Numbered from the stretch's first letter, positions 34,277 to 47,805 are shown. The stretch is 64,000 nt of DNA from Ashinkailepas kermadecensis (GCA_034440615.1 JAOTOM010004358.1:124001-188000), one strand, 5' to 3'. Notes: a model not told the origin generated them from the sequence alone. Program-made: numbers and translations.

Positions 34277-34345
34277 CCCGGGAGGTGTGGTCTCCGCCGC
34301 AACCGACGCAGTGTTGTATGCTGGTGGTGCATGTGTGCATGGGGT
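34277..34345 (-). mobile_element. Gag-only retroelement, copy 1 (zinc-knuckle side)
   Basis: CCCGGGAGGTGTGGTCTCCG and the following ~50 bp match copy 2 at 53332-53400, which encodes the CFGCG zinc knuckle on the minus strand. Similarity fades by about 34345, so this copy is 5'-truncated or decayed. Confidence 0.75.
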
Positions 34346-34524
34346 ATTGGCAGATGGCTCTTGACTAAGTGAAGCGTCCGAGGTCAGGGGCACATGGTGA
34401 CCTTTGGCGGGTACATTGGTGAGCGGCGTGTCGCAGTGGCTCCTGGCGACGCGGCCAGCAGGCGCACCATCCCAGTGTGGCCGGCGTGTGGCTCCAGGCA
34501 CGTCGCTAGTCAGTGATGGCTCTG

Positions 34525-34858
34525 ACGTTCGACCCGCCGGGTGGCCGACCCGCCGGGTGGCCGACCCGCCGGGTGGCCGAGCCGCCGGCTGGCCGAGCCG
34601 CCGAGTGGCCGACCCGCCGGCTGGCCGAGCCGCCGGCTGGCCGACCCGCCGGGTGGCCCAGCCGCCGGGTGGCCGACCCGCCGGGTGGCCGACCCGCCGG
34701 GTGGCCGACCCGCCGGGTGGCCGACCCGCCGGCTGGCCGAGCCGCCGGCTGGCCAAGTCGCCGGCTGGCCCAGCCGCCGGCTGGCCGACCCGCTGGCTGG
34801 CCGAGCCGCCGGCTGGCCGAGCCGCCGGCTGGCCCAGCCGCCGGGTGGCCGAGCCGCT
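34525..34858. repeat. 18-bp minisatellite, about 18 copies
   Basis: The unit is GCCGGGTGGCCGACCCGC, with variants GGCTGG, GAGCCGC and CAGCCGC. The multiple-of-three unit leaves several frames open on both strands. Confidence 0.95.
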
Positions 34859-36070
34859 GCACATGCCAGCGGTTCGGTGGCGTATAGTAGCACAAGGGAA
34901 ATATGGTAGGCGCACCATGTATGCCTATAGTAAGCTATTCGAAAATGGATATTGCATGTACAAGAAAACCAGCAAACAAGCTGAAGGATGGTAAACCAGC
35001 AGCCTCTACTCTGCAGACGAACTTGCAGAGCACGCCCCAATTACAAAGGCTGCGCGAATATCATCTACGTAAGCTATGCCGCCGTAAGCCCCACGGCAAC
35101 GCGATCACGATTTGGTTGGTTGCAAGAGCGTAGTCAAGGTGCGCTTGACTACGCTCTTGACATAAGACCAGCTGAGACAAATTTACGTGAGTCATCACGG
35201 TTGGACAAAATGGTTGTTCCGAGGTTTTTAACATCCAGAAGATCCTTTCCACAGAATCATTCTCATTTTTATAATTTGGAGGTGGAATGATGCTGTTTTA
35301 CAATGAACTGCCTTGCGATTAAGATTCATTGGAAAGCGCAAACTGATATTCTTATATTACAGCTTTGAAGAAAAACATCTTCGTATTCGATTACCAAATA
35401 TGTTTTCCTCTCAACATTCAGGATTACAAATCACACCCTGTACATCATCCCATGGACAAAAATCGCTACATATTCACTCCTGGTGATGTGCATTTTGGGC
35501 TAAATAGTCGATCAATAATCACTAGCATAATTAGGGATCAGTAGAATCATGGCAATCTCAATGGCTCTAGTGCTGGAGTCCGCTAAAGCCCTCAGGGTCA
35601 CCGCTTGGGGCCCGTCGGAAGGAATTGGTTTTTGCTTCTTCGACATATTTTGTTTACAAGTTACCTGTTGGGAGCCACTGAAAACGCAGTGGCCTAAGTC
35701 CGATGAGCTTTCAATTATAACGCAGGGAGTACCCTCTTCCAAACCCAAATATGTTGCCTCGTGGAGCACATCTTGGCTAGGCCGTTGGTCGACTGTCATG
35801 CCGCCCGGCGAAGGCGGCCGCCACCCCAGCTGGCGTCGCCAGATGGGCCGACTCTGATGTGACAAACACAAATGGGGTGTCCAGCGGCGAGCGTGTGATG
35901 TGCGGCGGCGACGCAGCAGCAGCGGCGGCGCCGCTCTCGGCGTGGCTCGCCAGCACCGCCCATCGCCGCGCCGCCGCCGCCGCCGCCCCCGCCCCCAACC
36001 GCCAGACGGGGTATTTTCGGCTGGTTTTGTTGGCGTCTCCGCCAGCGGTAGGCAGCGCCGTTCGCCCGCG
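34859..36070 (+). other. spen intron; hairpin and GC-rich block
   Basis: No exon is recognised. There is a perfect 16-bp inverted repeat at 35123-35159. From about 35800 to 36080 the sequence is CpG-rich with (GCC/GCG)n tracts and leads into the CRE array. Confidence 0.45.
35123..35159. repeat. Perfect 16-bp inverted repeat, 5-base loop
   Basis: CAAGAGCGTAGTCAAG is followed by GTGCG and then the exact reverse complement CTTGACTACGCTCTTG. Pairing stops abruptly outside the arms, so it is shorter than a typical microRNA precursor. Confidence 0.85.
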
Positions 36071-36077
36071 GCTGCGA

Positions 36078-36175
36078 TGAGTGACGTCACCTGACGGCTG
36101 CGATGGGTGACGTCATGGGACGGCTGCGATGGGTGACGTCACGGGACGGCTGCGATGAGTGACGTCACCGGACGG
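36078..36175. promoter_or_regulatory. Array of four CRE motifs at 26-bp spacing
   Basis: The perfect palindrome TGACGTCA, the binding consensus of CREB/ATF factors, occurs at 36082-36089, 36108-36115, 36134-36141 and 36160-36167, each 26 bp apart. The repeat unit is GACGGCTGCGATGNGTGACG plus TCANNG. The array follows a CpG-rich block, so an enhancer or promoter is conceivable. A chance minisatellite is the alternative. Confidence 0.6.
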
Positions 36176-36189
36176 CTGCGATTGGACGC

Positions 36190-36935
36190 GGGCTGTTTTC
36201 GGCGTGCGATAATGGACAGATCATGAAAATCATGTGCTGATTGGTCGGTCGATATCGGTCGCTCGGCGGCGACTGGTCGTGTTGGCCGCCGCCGTTACTA
36301 AAGTCGTCGCCGACTGTTTTGGCCAGACTGGCGACCAGTGGTGCTGACCGGCCATGCGCGCCCCGCGTGCTGAACTTGCGTTGATCGAACCACAAGAAGC
36401 CAAACGGGCTGGGTTTTACGCCGTCGGCAGGCTGCTCACGTATCCTGTTTGTATTTATGTTCAACCATGCCGGGAATTCCGTTCGTTCCCAGTTGGGGCT
36501 GGTACCGAGAAAGTACTCAGTATTGCAAAGACAGTTCGCATTGTCGACCTCACCTGACCCGGCACAACCCGCCCCGACCTGACCCGATCCGACCGTCTCG
36601 CTTATGTAACCTTCAATCAGTTTTTTCTCCGGGATTTCAAGTGATGTTTCTCCTCCCGGAAATTAATGTTTTTTTTTTTTTAGTTTGATTGTCCCTTCCT
36701 TCATTACGATATTTCATCCGGTCATTTTCTTACAAGAAATGGTTCTATGGCGGCACTTCCTGAGGCACTGGAGGTGGCGCCGCACCGAAGGTGCTGACGT
36801 GAGTTTTGAGGAACGTCTCTTGCCGTGTATCGGCAAACAGCATCGACACGGATCCTCCGGGCGAAACAGGACCAATAGCACCAATTGTACCATCGATGTT
36901 GGTAGTATATCGATGGTCATCATTCTATACATAGT
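36190..36935 (+). other. Unassigned spen intron sequence
   Basis: Nothing is recognised apart from a short run of CCCGACCTGACCCGATCCGA-like pentamers at 36555-36595. Confidence 0.4.
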
Positions 36936-37045
36936 TAACGCCATAAGTGGATGCTGCTATCTCTGTGATGGGTTCGATTCCCACTCCCCATGTTCTGGGC
37001 GCTGTATGACCAACGCAGTCCACCGCAGGCTGTGCTAATACGTTT
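36936..37045 (+). mobile_element. Diverged SINE copy
   Basis: A B-box-like GGTTCGATTCCC (36971-36982) is followed by GGGCGCTGTATGACCAACGCAGTC, which recurs at 59130 as GGGCGCTGTATGACCGAAGCAGTC. The A box is not clear. Confidence 0.55.
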
Positions 37046-37429
37046 TTTATCTCGCGATTTGATTCCCGAGCTTGTCCAACGCGTTTGGAGCCCATCCATC
37101 ACCTTCAGTTTTGCTGAGCCCTCTCCATGGATTATGTGATGATGCACCTCCGATTGTCATTATAATAAATAGCTGAGCAGAACTTCATAGATGTGCAGTC
37201 ATTACTAGCAGACGATCAACAAGGCGTCTGAATCTCCTGCTGTGGGTGCAGAGGGGAACCCCCCCCCCCCACACACACACATACATGCAAACACACTGTC
37301 CATACACGCGGAGAGGAATAGCCACCCAGGCGCAGCGTAGTATTTTATCAAGTACACTGGGAAAGCGAGTCAGACACAGCCTCATCTACAATGAAAAAAT
37401 AATTTGCTTTGCAGTGGTCGGGCATGGCC

Positions 37430-37865
37430 CAGTTCTGGTCCGGCAGTAGGTAATGGCGATATGTCTGCATCAGAGTGAGATGGCTGTACAGGAGTGGGGC
37501 ACTTCGTGCTACAGTTCTGGTCCGGCAGTAGGTAATGGCGATATGTCTGCATCAGAGTGAGATGGCTGTACGGGAGTGGGGCACTTCGTCCTACAGTTCT
37601 GGTCCGGCAGTAGGTAATGGCGACATGTCTGCATCTCATGTCCGGGTAGGATGGCCGCCCTCCCTGTACGGGAGTGGGGCATTTGGTGCTACAGTTCTCG
37701 TCCGGTCATGGCGACATGTCTGCATCTCATGTCCGGGTAGGATGGCTGCCCTCCCTGTACGGGAGTGGGGCATTTCGTGCTGCAGTTCTCGTCCGGTCAT
37801 GGCGACATATCTGCATGTCATGTCCGGGTAGGATGGCTGCCCTCCCTATACGGAAGTGGGGCGCA
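37430..37865. repeat. ~60-82-bp minisatellite, 5-6 copies
   Basis: Two 82-bp units (GTTCTGGTCCGGCAGTAGGT plus AATGGCGATATGTCTGCATC) are followed by related units carrying TCATGTCCGGGTAGGATGGC. Confidence 0.9.
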
Positions 37866-38404
37866 TTCGCCTGCAGCAGGGTCTGGAACGGTCGCCCGTG
37901 TGGTACGATGGGGTGAGCCTTGCGTGAGGTTCGCAGATGACCTCCTCTGCGCCGGCGGTGGGATCTGGAGCGTCCCCAGCTGCAGCAGTGGCGGCGGAGG
38001 CTCGAATATGAACTCTGTTGCGCGGCAGTAGGACCTGCAGCAGTAGCGGAGACGCGCCGGCGGTCGAGTGCGCGATTATCGCGTCGTGTCCAGCCGGGCT
38101 GTGCGGCCGCATCGATCCAGTGCGTGGCGTGGCGGCACCTCGCCGCTGCCGCCGCAGCCGCTGCCGCCCAGAAGCGTATTTTTACCGGCGGACGACGCGT
38201 CGTGGTCCGGCCGCTGCCCCTGCGTGATCGATAGAGACGCCGCGCCGACGGAAGCGACGACGTGGCCACCTGTGGTCGGCCGCGCCGGGCACGCTGTGCC
38301 GTGTCGCGCTGTGGTGTGCTGTGTTGCTCTGGTGTCCCGCCGTGCTGATTTGCCCTGAGAGGTAATGCGCTGGTGCGATGTGGTGTGCTCGCATGGTGCA
38401 TGGT
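37866..38404 (+). other. spen intron, GC-rich, unassigned
   Basis: No exon is recognised. CpG-rich sequence with several overlapping open frames lies at 37960-38330. Confidence 0.4.
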
Positions 38405-39115
38405 AATCCGGCGTTGACCCACCGTGGCGGCTTTGACCGCAGTGGCCGCGTTGACCCACTGCGGCGGTGTTAACCCGCTGTGACGGTGTTGACCCGCTGT
38501 GGCGGTGTTAACCAGCTGTGGCGATGTTAACCAGCTGTGGCGGTGTTAACCCGCTGTGGCGATGTTAACCAGCTGTGGCGGTGTTGACCCGCTGTGGCGA
38601 TGTTGACCCGCTGTGGTGGTGTTAAACCGCTGTGACGGTGTTGACCTGCTGTGGCGGTGTTGACCCGCTGTGGCGGTGTTGACCCGCTGTGGCGGTGTTG
38701 ACCCGTTGTGGCGGTGTTAACCAGCTGTGGCGGTGTTAACCAGCTGTGGCGGTGTTAACCTGCTGTGGCGGTATTAGCCCGTTGTGGCGGTGTTGACCCG
38801 CTGTGGCGGTGTTGACCCGCTGTGGCGGTGTTGACCCGCTGTGACGGTGTTGACCTGCTGTGACGGTGTTGACCCGCTGTGGCGGTGTTAACCCGCTGTG
38901 ACGGTGTTAACCAGCTGTGGCGGTGTTAACCCGCTGTGGCGGCGTTGACCTGTTGTGGCGGTGTTTATCGCGTTCTACTGGTGTAGACCCACTCTACCAG
39001 TGTTGATCCACTGTGCCGGTGGTGACCTGCTGTACCGAGTTGACCTGCTGCGCCAGTGTTGACCCGCTGTGACGGAATTCACCCGCTGTACCGGAGTTGA
39101 TCCGGTGCGCCGGGG
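38405..39115. repeat. 18-bp minisatellite, about 35 copies
   Basis: The unit is CGCTGTGGCGGTGTTGAC. Variants change GTTGAC/GTTAAC and CCGC/CCAGC. The right part (38965-39115) is more diverged. Confidence 0.95.
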
Positions 39116-39662
39116 CTGACCCTCCACACTGGTGTTGTCCGCCTGTACTGCGAGCGCCTGATGGCCGTCGTAGTCGACACATCCTAAAGCAAATCCACGC
39201 CACCACCACCACCACCACCTTGCCGCGTCGGTGTTGACCTGCGCTGCAACATGTGACGCACTGCACTCTGCAGTAGTATCGACCCATGACCGGTGCACAG
39301 CGGCGTCACTGTCCTGCTGTTGTGATGTGTTGTGCTGTGGTCTTCTGTCTTGCAGCGCTGTGCCCTACTCTGCTTAGCTATACTAAACTTGTTGCGCTGG
39401 TCCACGTTATAGTGTGTTGTCTGTCAGTTCTGCCCTACTGTGTGCTGTGTTGTGCCGTTTCATCATATTGTACAGCAGTATCCTGTAATTAATTTTTCGT
39501 AGCAGGCGATGACGTCAAAACTCTCGATGCCGTCAAAACAGTTGGGCAATATGATAGGAAAAAGTACGGGCAGAGGATGGTATCGACAGATGAACATGCA
39601 TTTGCTGGGACGATTGTGATGGCACAGCCGCCAGGAGTCGAGTATGGTGAAATCAGTAACAG
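39116..39662 (+). other. Unassigned spen intron sequence
   Basis: A (CCA)n tract lies at 39198-39218. No exon is recognised. Confidence 0.4.
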
Positions 39663-39666
39663 TTAA

Positions 39667-40663
39667 CACGCGCACGTCCGGGGGAGGGCAGATATCTGCC
39701 CCCCTGCGGTTTTTCCTAATTTGCCGCCATACTAATCGGGTTAGCAAGGCCAAACCTCGTATGGCTGTTCATTAGTCTTTTCCGCATATCCTCAGAAATT
39801 TTTGACCCTGGGTCATCTCAAGTCAGGTTACCAGGTCAGGCGAAGTGACCCAACATCCCTCGGAGTCTAGGTGGCATCACTTCCACAATAATTGGGCGAT
39901 TGATTTCAAACGTATAACACGTCATGATCTCAGCAGGGACGATAATATATATCTCGTTTTTTTCGTAGCATTGACCTGAGGTCAGGTCGCGGCCATGGCT
40001 TCCCCCATTATAGGCCTATGGTAAAATATACAAATGTTTCCTGGTTACATATTGCTCTCGGAATGACCTCACAACGGTTATGGCGTGTAGTTGGAAGCTA
40101 TTCTCAATGTTACCGCTGACATTTTTGCTCAGTGACCTCACCAAGGTCATCTGAGGTCACCTGAGATCACTAGCACATTTCTGCGCATTATATCGCACTG
40201 CATTGAGCTAGAAGGCTGAAATTACCGTCATTGTGCTTGTATCGCCAAGACGTGTCGATTGATACATTACATGACCTCCCTAGGCTACCTCATGACCTTG
40301 ACCTGAGGTCATAGTTTCGGAGTTGACCTGACCTTAAATCACACAGCGTATTGTCGATAGCACATTTCAAGGGCTGTCGAATAGCATTCGCCGTTTGTTT
40401 ATATCTGCTACAGGTCCTGAGATATGTGTCAATATCTGAGGGTCCCACCCGATCTGGTCGAATTCGACCTATGATGACCCAGTGACAAATATTGACCTGA
40501 GCGAAAAAAATGACCGAAATACTTTCGATAGAGCTTGTCACCAGCTATCCAACGCCGTTTTCCGTTTGTCGCTACCTAGCATAGTTCTTGAGATCTTAGG
40601 GGGGCAGACATCTGCCCCCCCCCGGACATGCGAAGTTGGCGCGGACCGCCGGACGTGCGAGTG
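39667..40663. mobile_element. 997-bp TTAA-type MITE upstream of the spen RRM2 exon
   Basis: TTAA flanks the element at 39663-39666 and 40664-40667. The ends are inverted repeats: left CACGCGCACGTCCGGGGGAG and, on the minus strand, right CACTCGCACGTCCGG. Each is followed by a GGGGGGCAGATATCTGCCCCCC-type palindrome. The right end carries a duplicated terminus (GTCCGG occurs twice). Size, target site and TIR pattern match the 1000-bp element at 19165. There is no transposase. It is dense in TGACCT/AGGTCA half-sites, with perfect ER-1 copies at 39972-39984 and 40299-40311. Confidence 0.86.
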
Positions 40664-40862
40664 TTAATACAGTTATATGTTGTGAAGTTCAATACAAAAT
40701 AAATGCAGGAAGTGAAAACTTTGTCCCCAGAAGTTCAAAGCAACTTCCTGATGGGTATCGTTTTCCACCTAAATACCTACATTTCAGGGTGTCGGTATGC
40801 GGTGTTGTGTCGTTATGTGTTGTGCGATGCCGTGTCGGTGACCGGACGACTGCGTCCCGCAG

Positions 40863-41035
40863 GCGGAACAAGCGCGGCGGCCTGTCGTCGGCAGTGGCGG
40901 CGGTGGCGGCCTCCTCCCAGCAGTCTGGCAGCGTCAGCTCGGGCATCGGCTCGTCCTCGCCGCAGCCCAACGGCACCGACGACCGCCGCCGGCCGATCGC
41001 CATCTGCGTGAAGAACCTGCCGGCCCGCTCCAGCG
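40863..41035 (+). CDS. spen: spen exon: linker and first part of RRM2
   Basis: The acceptor GTCCCGCAG precedes and the donor AGCG|GTGAGC follows. The 173-bp exon encodes a basic start (NKRGG), an alanine/serine-rich linker, then DRRRPIAICVKNLPARSS. ICVKNL is the RNP2 strand of an RRM. The opening G completes the AGG codon begun at 11076. The final G joins AT of the next exon to give aspartate, producing the SPEN-typical join NLPARSSDTSLKDGLF. SPEN binds structured and steroid-receptor RNA activator-type RNAs through RRM2-RRM4 and recruits co-repressors through its SPOC domain in the nucleus. Confidence 0.93.
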
Positions 41036-41063
41036 GTGAGCAGCCCCCGCCTCCGCCCACACC

Positions 41064-41106
41064 CACGGCCACGGCCACGGCCACGGCCACAGCCACAGCC
41101 ACGAGG
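41064..41106. repeat. (CCACGG)n hexanucleotide next to the RRM2 donor
   Basis: About seven copies of CCACGG/CCACAG begin some 30 bp after the 5' splice site at 41035. Confidence 0.9.
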
Positions 41107-41157
41107 TGGCTCGGCCGGCGCAGGGAGCCGCGGCTTCTCATACGACCGAGACAGACG

Positions 41158-41440
41158 GTGGATGTGGCGTCTGGCTGTGTGGAGAGTGCTGCCTGTTCTC
41201 CGGCGTCTCCGCTGGGATGTGGCGTCTGGCTGTGTGGAGAGTGCTGTCTGTCCTCCGGCGTCTCCGCTGGGATGTGGCGTCTGGCTGTGTGGAGAGTGCT
41301 GCCTGTTCTCCGGCGTCTCCGCTGGGATGTGGCGTCTGGCTGTGTGGAGAGTGTTGTCTGTCCTCCGGCGTCTCCGCTGGGATGTGGCGTCTGGCTGTGT
41401 GGAGAGTGTTGTCTGTCCTCCGGCGTCTCCGCTGACTGGC
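41158..41440. repeat. 55-bp minisatellite, 5 copies
   Basis: GATGTGGCGTCTGGCTGTGT recurs at 41161, 41216 and every 55 bp after that. Copies alternate between GCCTGTTCTCC and GTCTGTCCTCC versions. Confidence 0.94.
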
Positions 41441-41789
41441 GGATAATATGTTGTGTCGTTGAGACACCTTGTGGCGTTTGCTCAGTGATGTTCGCTCTGT
41501 CATCAGGTAAATTATTATTTATAGGCACATGTAGAGAAATGGACATCCTTCTTCGTCACCCTCCCACAGAAAAAGATATTAACGGAGGTTATTTGGCCTC
41601 AAGTATTCAGCCATTCTTGAGCCCATCTGGGAATACGATGATTTGTACGACATGCAACGATTTTAAACCATGCGGTTACTCTGTCTTTTTATTCACAACG
41701 TAGTTTATTTGTAATCAATACGGATATGCATGCTTGTATGAGCGCAAGCATATCTGGTGGAATGGTGTTCTTTTTTGTGGTGTCGAGAG
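41441..41789 (+). other. Unassigned spen intron sequence
   Basis: No exon or repeat is recognised. Confidence 0.4.
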
Positions 41790-41960
41790 GTTCGCGTTGG
41801 CGCACTCGGGTGGGCGTTCTACTCTGGGTACGTGGATTCGATCGTGGGTTCGAATTCCACAACCGGCGGGATTACCGAGTCTACCGGGCAGTAGAAGCTT
41901 GCGACGTATGTTGCCTATCTGTCGAATGCGTCGCATAAGAGCCAAAACCCGTCCTCTTGT
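41790..41960 (+). mobile_element. tRNA-derived SINE
   Basis: The head has a B box GGTTCGAATTCC near 41847, preceded by GATCGTG. It is followed by the body (CGAGTCTACCGGGCAGTAGA) and the tail TCGAATGCGTCGCATAAGAG. It is diverged from the copy at 4645. Confidence 0.75.
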
Positions 41961-44900
41961 GGTCTGGGTATCATAACAAGTAGACGGAAGACTGCTGTGT
42001 TAATTTTATGGATTAGTTTTGTTCTTCATTGTTCACAGTCAGTTAAGTCGAGTTTCCCTTTCTACGATCTTGAGACAACAAATTCTGGCCGAACATCTGG
42101 GGAGTGATGTGAACCATTTCGATTGCCGTTTGAGGAGAATCATCCAGATGTGATATATTCGTTGGGTATCGATGCGAAGCTACGCCATTTGTACATAACT
42201 TATCCATATGCATTAGCCTGAAAAGAAGCTCCCTCTACAAATCATTCGACTGAACATTATGTAAATATTACAGGAAATGTCCTCTTTCTGTGTTGTTTGT
42301 GTTCGTTTGTGTATTTTCTGCGGAAGAGCTCATTGATTCCCCCAGTGGGTCAGTTATTTGGGCTTTAGGGCGCATCGACCATGTTGATCATATAGCCACC
42401 CCAGTGGGCTGAAGCTCCGAACACAGGACGCTTGCGCATGGTGGGTTGAAGGTCATTGCGCTCCGCGCACTGTAGCTGGTGAAATTAAGCGCATGGTGAA
42501 ATTAAGGTGTGCGCTCCGTCCACACCTCGGTCGTAACCATGGTGATACCGTTTATAATCCTCTCCGGTGCCATAGTGTGAACAAGCGAACTATTTCGAAA
42601 CAGTTTGTGTTGCCGTATGTAATATGTAGTATTGACTTGAGCCGGTCGAGTTTAGTACCGAGGCTTTGAGTTTAACACCCACCTTTTTGTATCGTTAGAC
42701 TGGATATGAGCGTGCAGTTCAACGCACTTGTATCTTGATGGCTACGACTTGCTCCCCAGACCAAGTCGTTTCAAGTAGGTCCACATATTTAAGCAAGGTC
42801 AACGCCCATATTGTGTGTATTCTGATACGGTTCGTAATAGCAAACAGTGGTTGTGATTTGTGTGATGGCAGAGTGCTCCATTCAAGCCCACTCTTTTCGT
42901 CGGTCGGGTGGCGCGGTGTGTCTCCTAGCACTATAACTTTATGCCTTGGCTGTATCGGCCGATCACCCGGCCTCAGCGGTAGGCACCAGGAATGTCCGAA
43001 TGGTATCAAAGTATTTACGATATTTATGGCATGCAAATTGCTGAAAACAACAGATTATCAATAATAATTGTTGATAGCTCAAACATGCTCATGATATATA
43101 GCTTGTAACTGCAATAAAGCCAAAAATGCCAGTTGGTTTCACCAGATATTGAACGGTAAAATATGGTTGGGACCAGGCTAAAATGCGAATAAAATATACG
43201 TTGCATCAGACAAACCTTGTAGCACATTGTATGACGATAATGTACCAATATCACTGTTTCTTGTGCATGGTTGTATTAGCAATGTACATCACTTTTTTCA
43301 AATTTGTTTAATGACAAGATGATCATCATTCTTCTACGAGATCCACAATTAAAAACTAAATATTGTTCATTCTTCAAACTTCGCATTGCATCCTCTACAA
43401 TACATCCCATACTTCATGCTCAGACTGCCTGCCGTGCAACCGGTTGTTAATCAACCTTGGAAAGCATCATGCATCGGATAAATCGATGAGAACTGAATGC
43501 CCAACAACGTTACTTCCTGCCGCCACCATTCAAGGTTTGCTCAAAGACTTGGCTTCCCTTAAAGTAAATCTTGAACTAATCTTGAAACGCTTCTTTTTTG
43601 GCCAATTTAATTTAAAACAATACACAAAGCGAGGTAATATGGCTTATTTATTGTATGTGTATTTCTCTAATATAATTCAGGAAAGTGTATTTAAAACATT
43701 ACTTTGAACATGTTTTATCAATGTAGACTTCAATAACTGAAAACGATTCATGCTCGGGTCGGCAATCGTTTCACAGACCACTTCTTGTTTGCCGGACCTT
43801 CTGACGCTTGGACATTCTAAATCTGTACCAACCCAATTCCTTCCAGGATGTTATTAGTGCGCCATTCTCGTCCAAACAATATCAACTCCTTCCAAACCTT
43901 CGACCTTGATTTATAATGTTAATCAGTTTGTGACGTCATCAGAGAAAGGGACAGAAAATGTAATTCTACAAAGTTGAATCCAGCTTCCCAGAATGGTGCT
44001 TGAAAAATATACATGAACTCAAATTACACAAAGCCGATGGTTGCATTCTTGTAGCTATTTGTGTGCCACCATCTTTTGAGCCATATTTGTTTAATGGTGG
44101 TGATGCGTTTCTAGCCTAGTTCTGGATTAGTACCTGATGCTTTTTCAACTTCATTGCTGTGCATGGTAATCGTTAATGGTTGCCTGATGCATTCGTCTAG
44201 CCAGGCAGTTCATAATTCAGACGAAATAAGTATTGGAACCAGAGTGCAGGCTGGAGACGAACGCGACGCAGGAAGCGATAGTAAGGTATGCTATTTATGT
44301 ATGGGTTGTAATTGGCCGTGTACTAAATGCACTACACGTGTAATATTTTGTTGTTTCTGTACTATTTTGTGTGTCTATTATACCTAATAGCTATTCTTAG
44401 AAGAATCCATTTCTGATGTCTCTGTCCCATGTGTCCTATATTTCTTATATGGTAAAATAAATATATGTGGCCATTCCCCAAGTACCTAGGTATGTGCCTG
44501 TAATATAGGTATAATAGACATTATTTTACAAGGCACAGATATATAAAATAATGTGTTTCATCACATGTGTAGCCAAAGACAGGCAGGAACATAATTAGTT
44601 CCGTTTAAATTATAGGTGTATTGCTTTTAGAGTAGAATATCAGGATGTTTGAAGGCTGAATAATATTACAGTTTGGATATTAAAATCTGGCGGTGGTGTG
44701 GTATGCTTATTAAATGCATGATGCAACATGTTACACATGATCGAATACTAAATGATTCAAAGCTTGGTATCTACGTACCTAGGCTCAATTGTGCTGCTTT
44801 CGTGATTGATGACTAATTAATAGGTATCAGCCTGTGTCAGCTAAAAACGTCGTTCCCAGAGGAAATGACGCCTCTTCAGTATGCTTGAGTACACCACACC

Positions 44901-45404
44901 CCCACCCCACTGCCCAACGCGTTTTAGCCGAAGGCGTCCTTCCAGAAACTGTGCCCCCACCCCCACCGCCATCTGGAAATGCCTAGCTCCACGCCTGCCC
45001 CCGTGGCGAGTGCACTGCACGAGGATCAGCTGACTGTCGACATCTGGCTTCTTCGGATGTAACGACATTCGACATGTCAGCCGGTGCTTGTAATCTGGCG
45101 CGCGCGCACCGTATTCGGCGCGGTGAGCTGCAGAGCCGCAGCCAGACTGGACGGGTGGGTGCACACGGAGCCGGTGTTTGGTGTGCCGTGAAGCACCAAA
45201 CCAGCACCACACCACGGGGGCGGACTGGCGTCGGCTGTCGCTGCGCCGTGCCGGGCCTGAGGACATTCTGACGGGCGAACACTCGGCGTGCCAATAGCGC
45301 CGCCGGTTTTAGCCGGCCACTCAGAATAGTCTGCCCATTATGAACTGAGGTGACGCCGACCTGACAGGCGGCTCGCGGGCTCGCGACCCAGCCGGGGCTG
45401 GTCG
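41961..45404 (+). other. Long AT-rich spen intron segment; SINE tail on the minus strand
   Basis: No exon is recognisable. AGTTATTTGGGCTTTAGGGC (about 42351-42370) is the reverse complement of the SINE tail type seen at 3735 and 59157. From 43000 to 44850 the DNA is AT-rich and unassigned. From 44880 to 45330 it becomes GC-rich. Confidence 0.45.
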
Positions 45405-45500
45405 TGACGGCGGCGGCGCAGCAGCTGGGGCGGCGGCGGCGGCGGCGCAGCTGGGGCGGCGGCGGCGGCGGCGGCGCAGCAGCTGGGGCGGCCGCCGCTT
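45405..45500. repeat. (GGC)n tracts with GCAGCAGCTGGGGC units
   Basis: GGC runs alternate three times with GCAGCAGCTGGGGC or GCAGCTGGGGC. Confidence 0.88.
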
Positions 45501-47489
<1,989 letters not shown>

Positions 47490-47805
47490 TGTGATGGTGG
47501 TGGTGGTGCTGCTGCGGTCACAGTGGTGGTGATGGTGGTGCTGCGGTCACGGTGGTGATGGTGCTGCGGTCACAGTGGTAATGGCTGTGGTGGTGTTGCT
47601 GCCACATTGGTGGTGGAATTGGTGCTGCGGTCACAGTTGTGGTGATGGTGGTGCTGCGGTCACAGTGGTGGTGGTGTTGCGGTTACCGTGGTTGTGGTGA
47701 TGGTGGTGCTGCGGCCACATTGGTGGTCGTGGTGCTGCGGCCACATTGGTGGCGGCTGTGGTGCTGCGGTCACAGTGGTGGTGGTGCTGTTACGTGATCA
47801 CAGCA
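47490..47805. repeat. Irregular GGT-rich repeat
   Basis: GTGGTGATGGTGGTGCTGCG plus GTCACA is repeated imperfectly about 10 times. Confidence 0.85.

Noticed and set aside
35123..35159. microRNA precursor
   Set aside because: The stem is 16 bp with no lower stem; precursors normally have about 22-bp duplexes plus a lower stem.
40636..41703. A single 355-codon gene
   Set aside because: Only 40863-41035 is coding: splice sites and phase match the neighbouring spen exons, and the rest of the frame runs through a MITE end, a hexanucleotide and a minisatellite.
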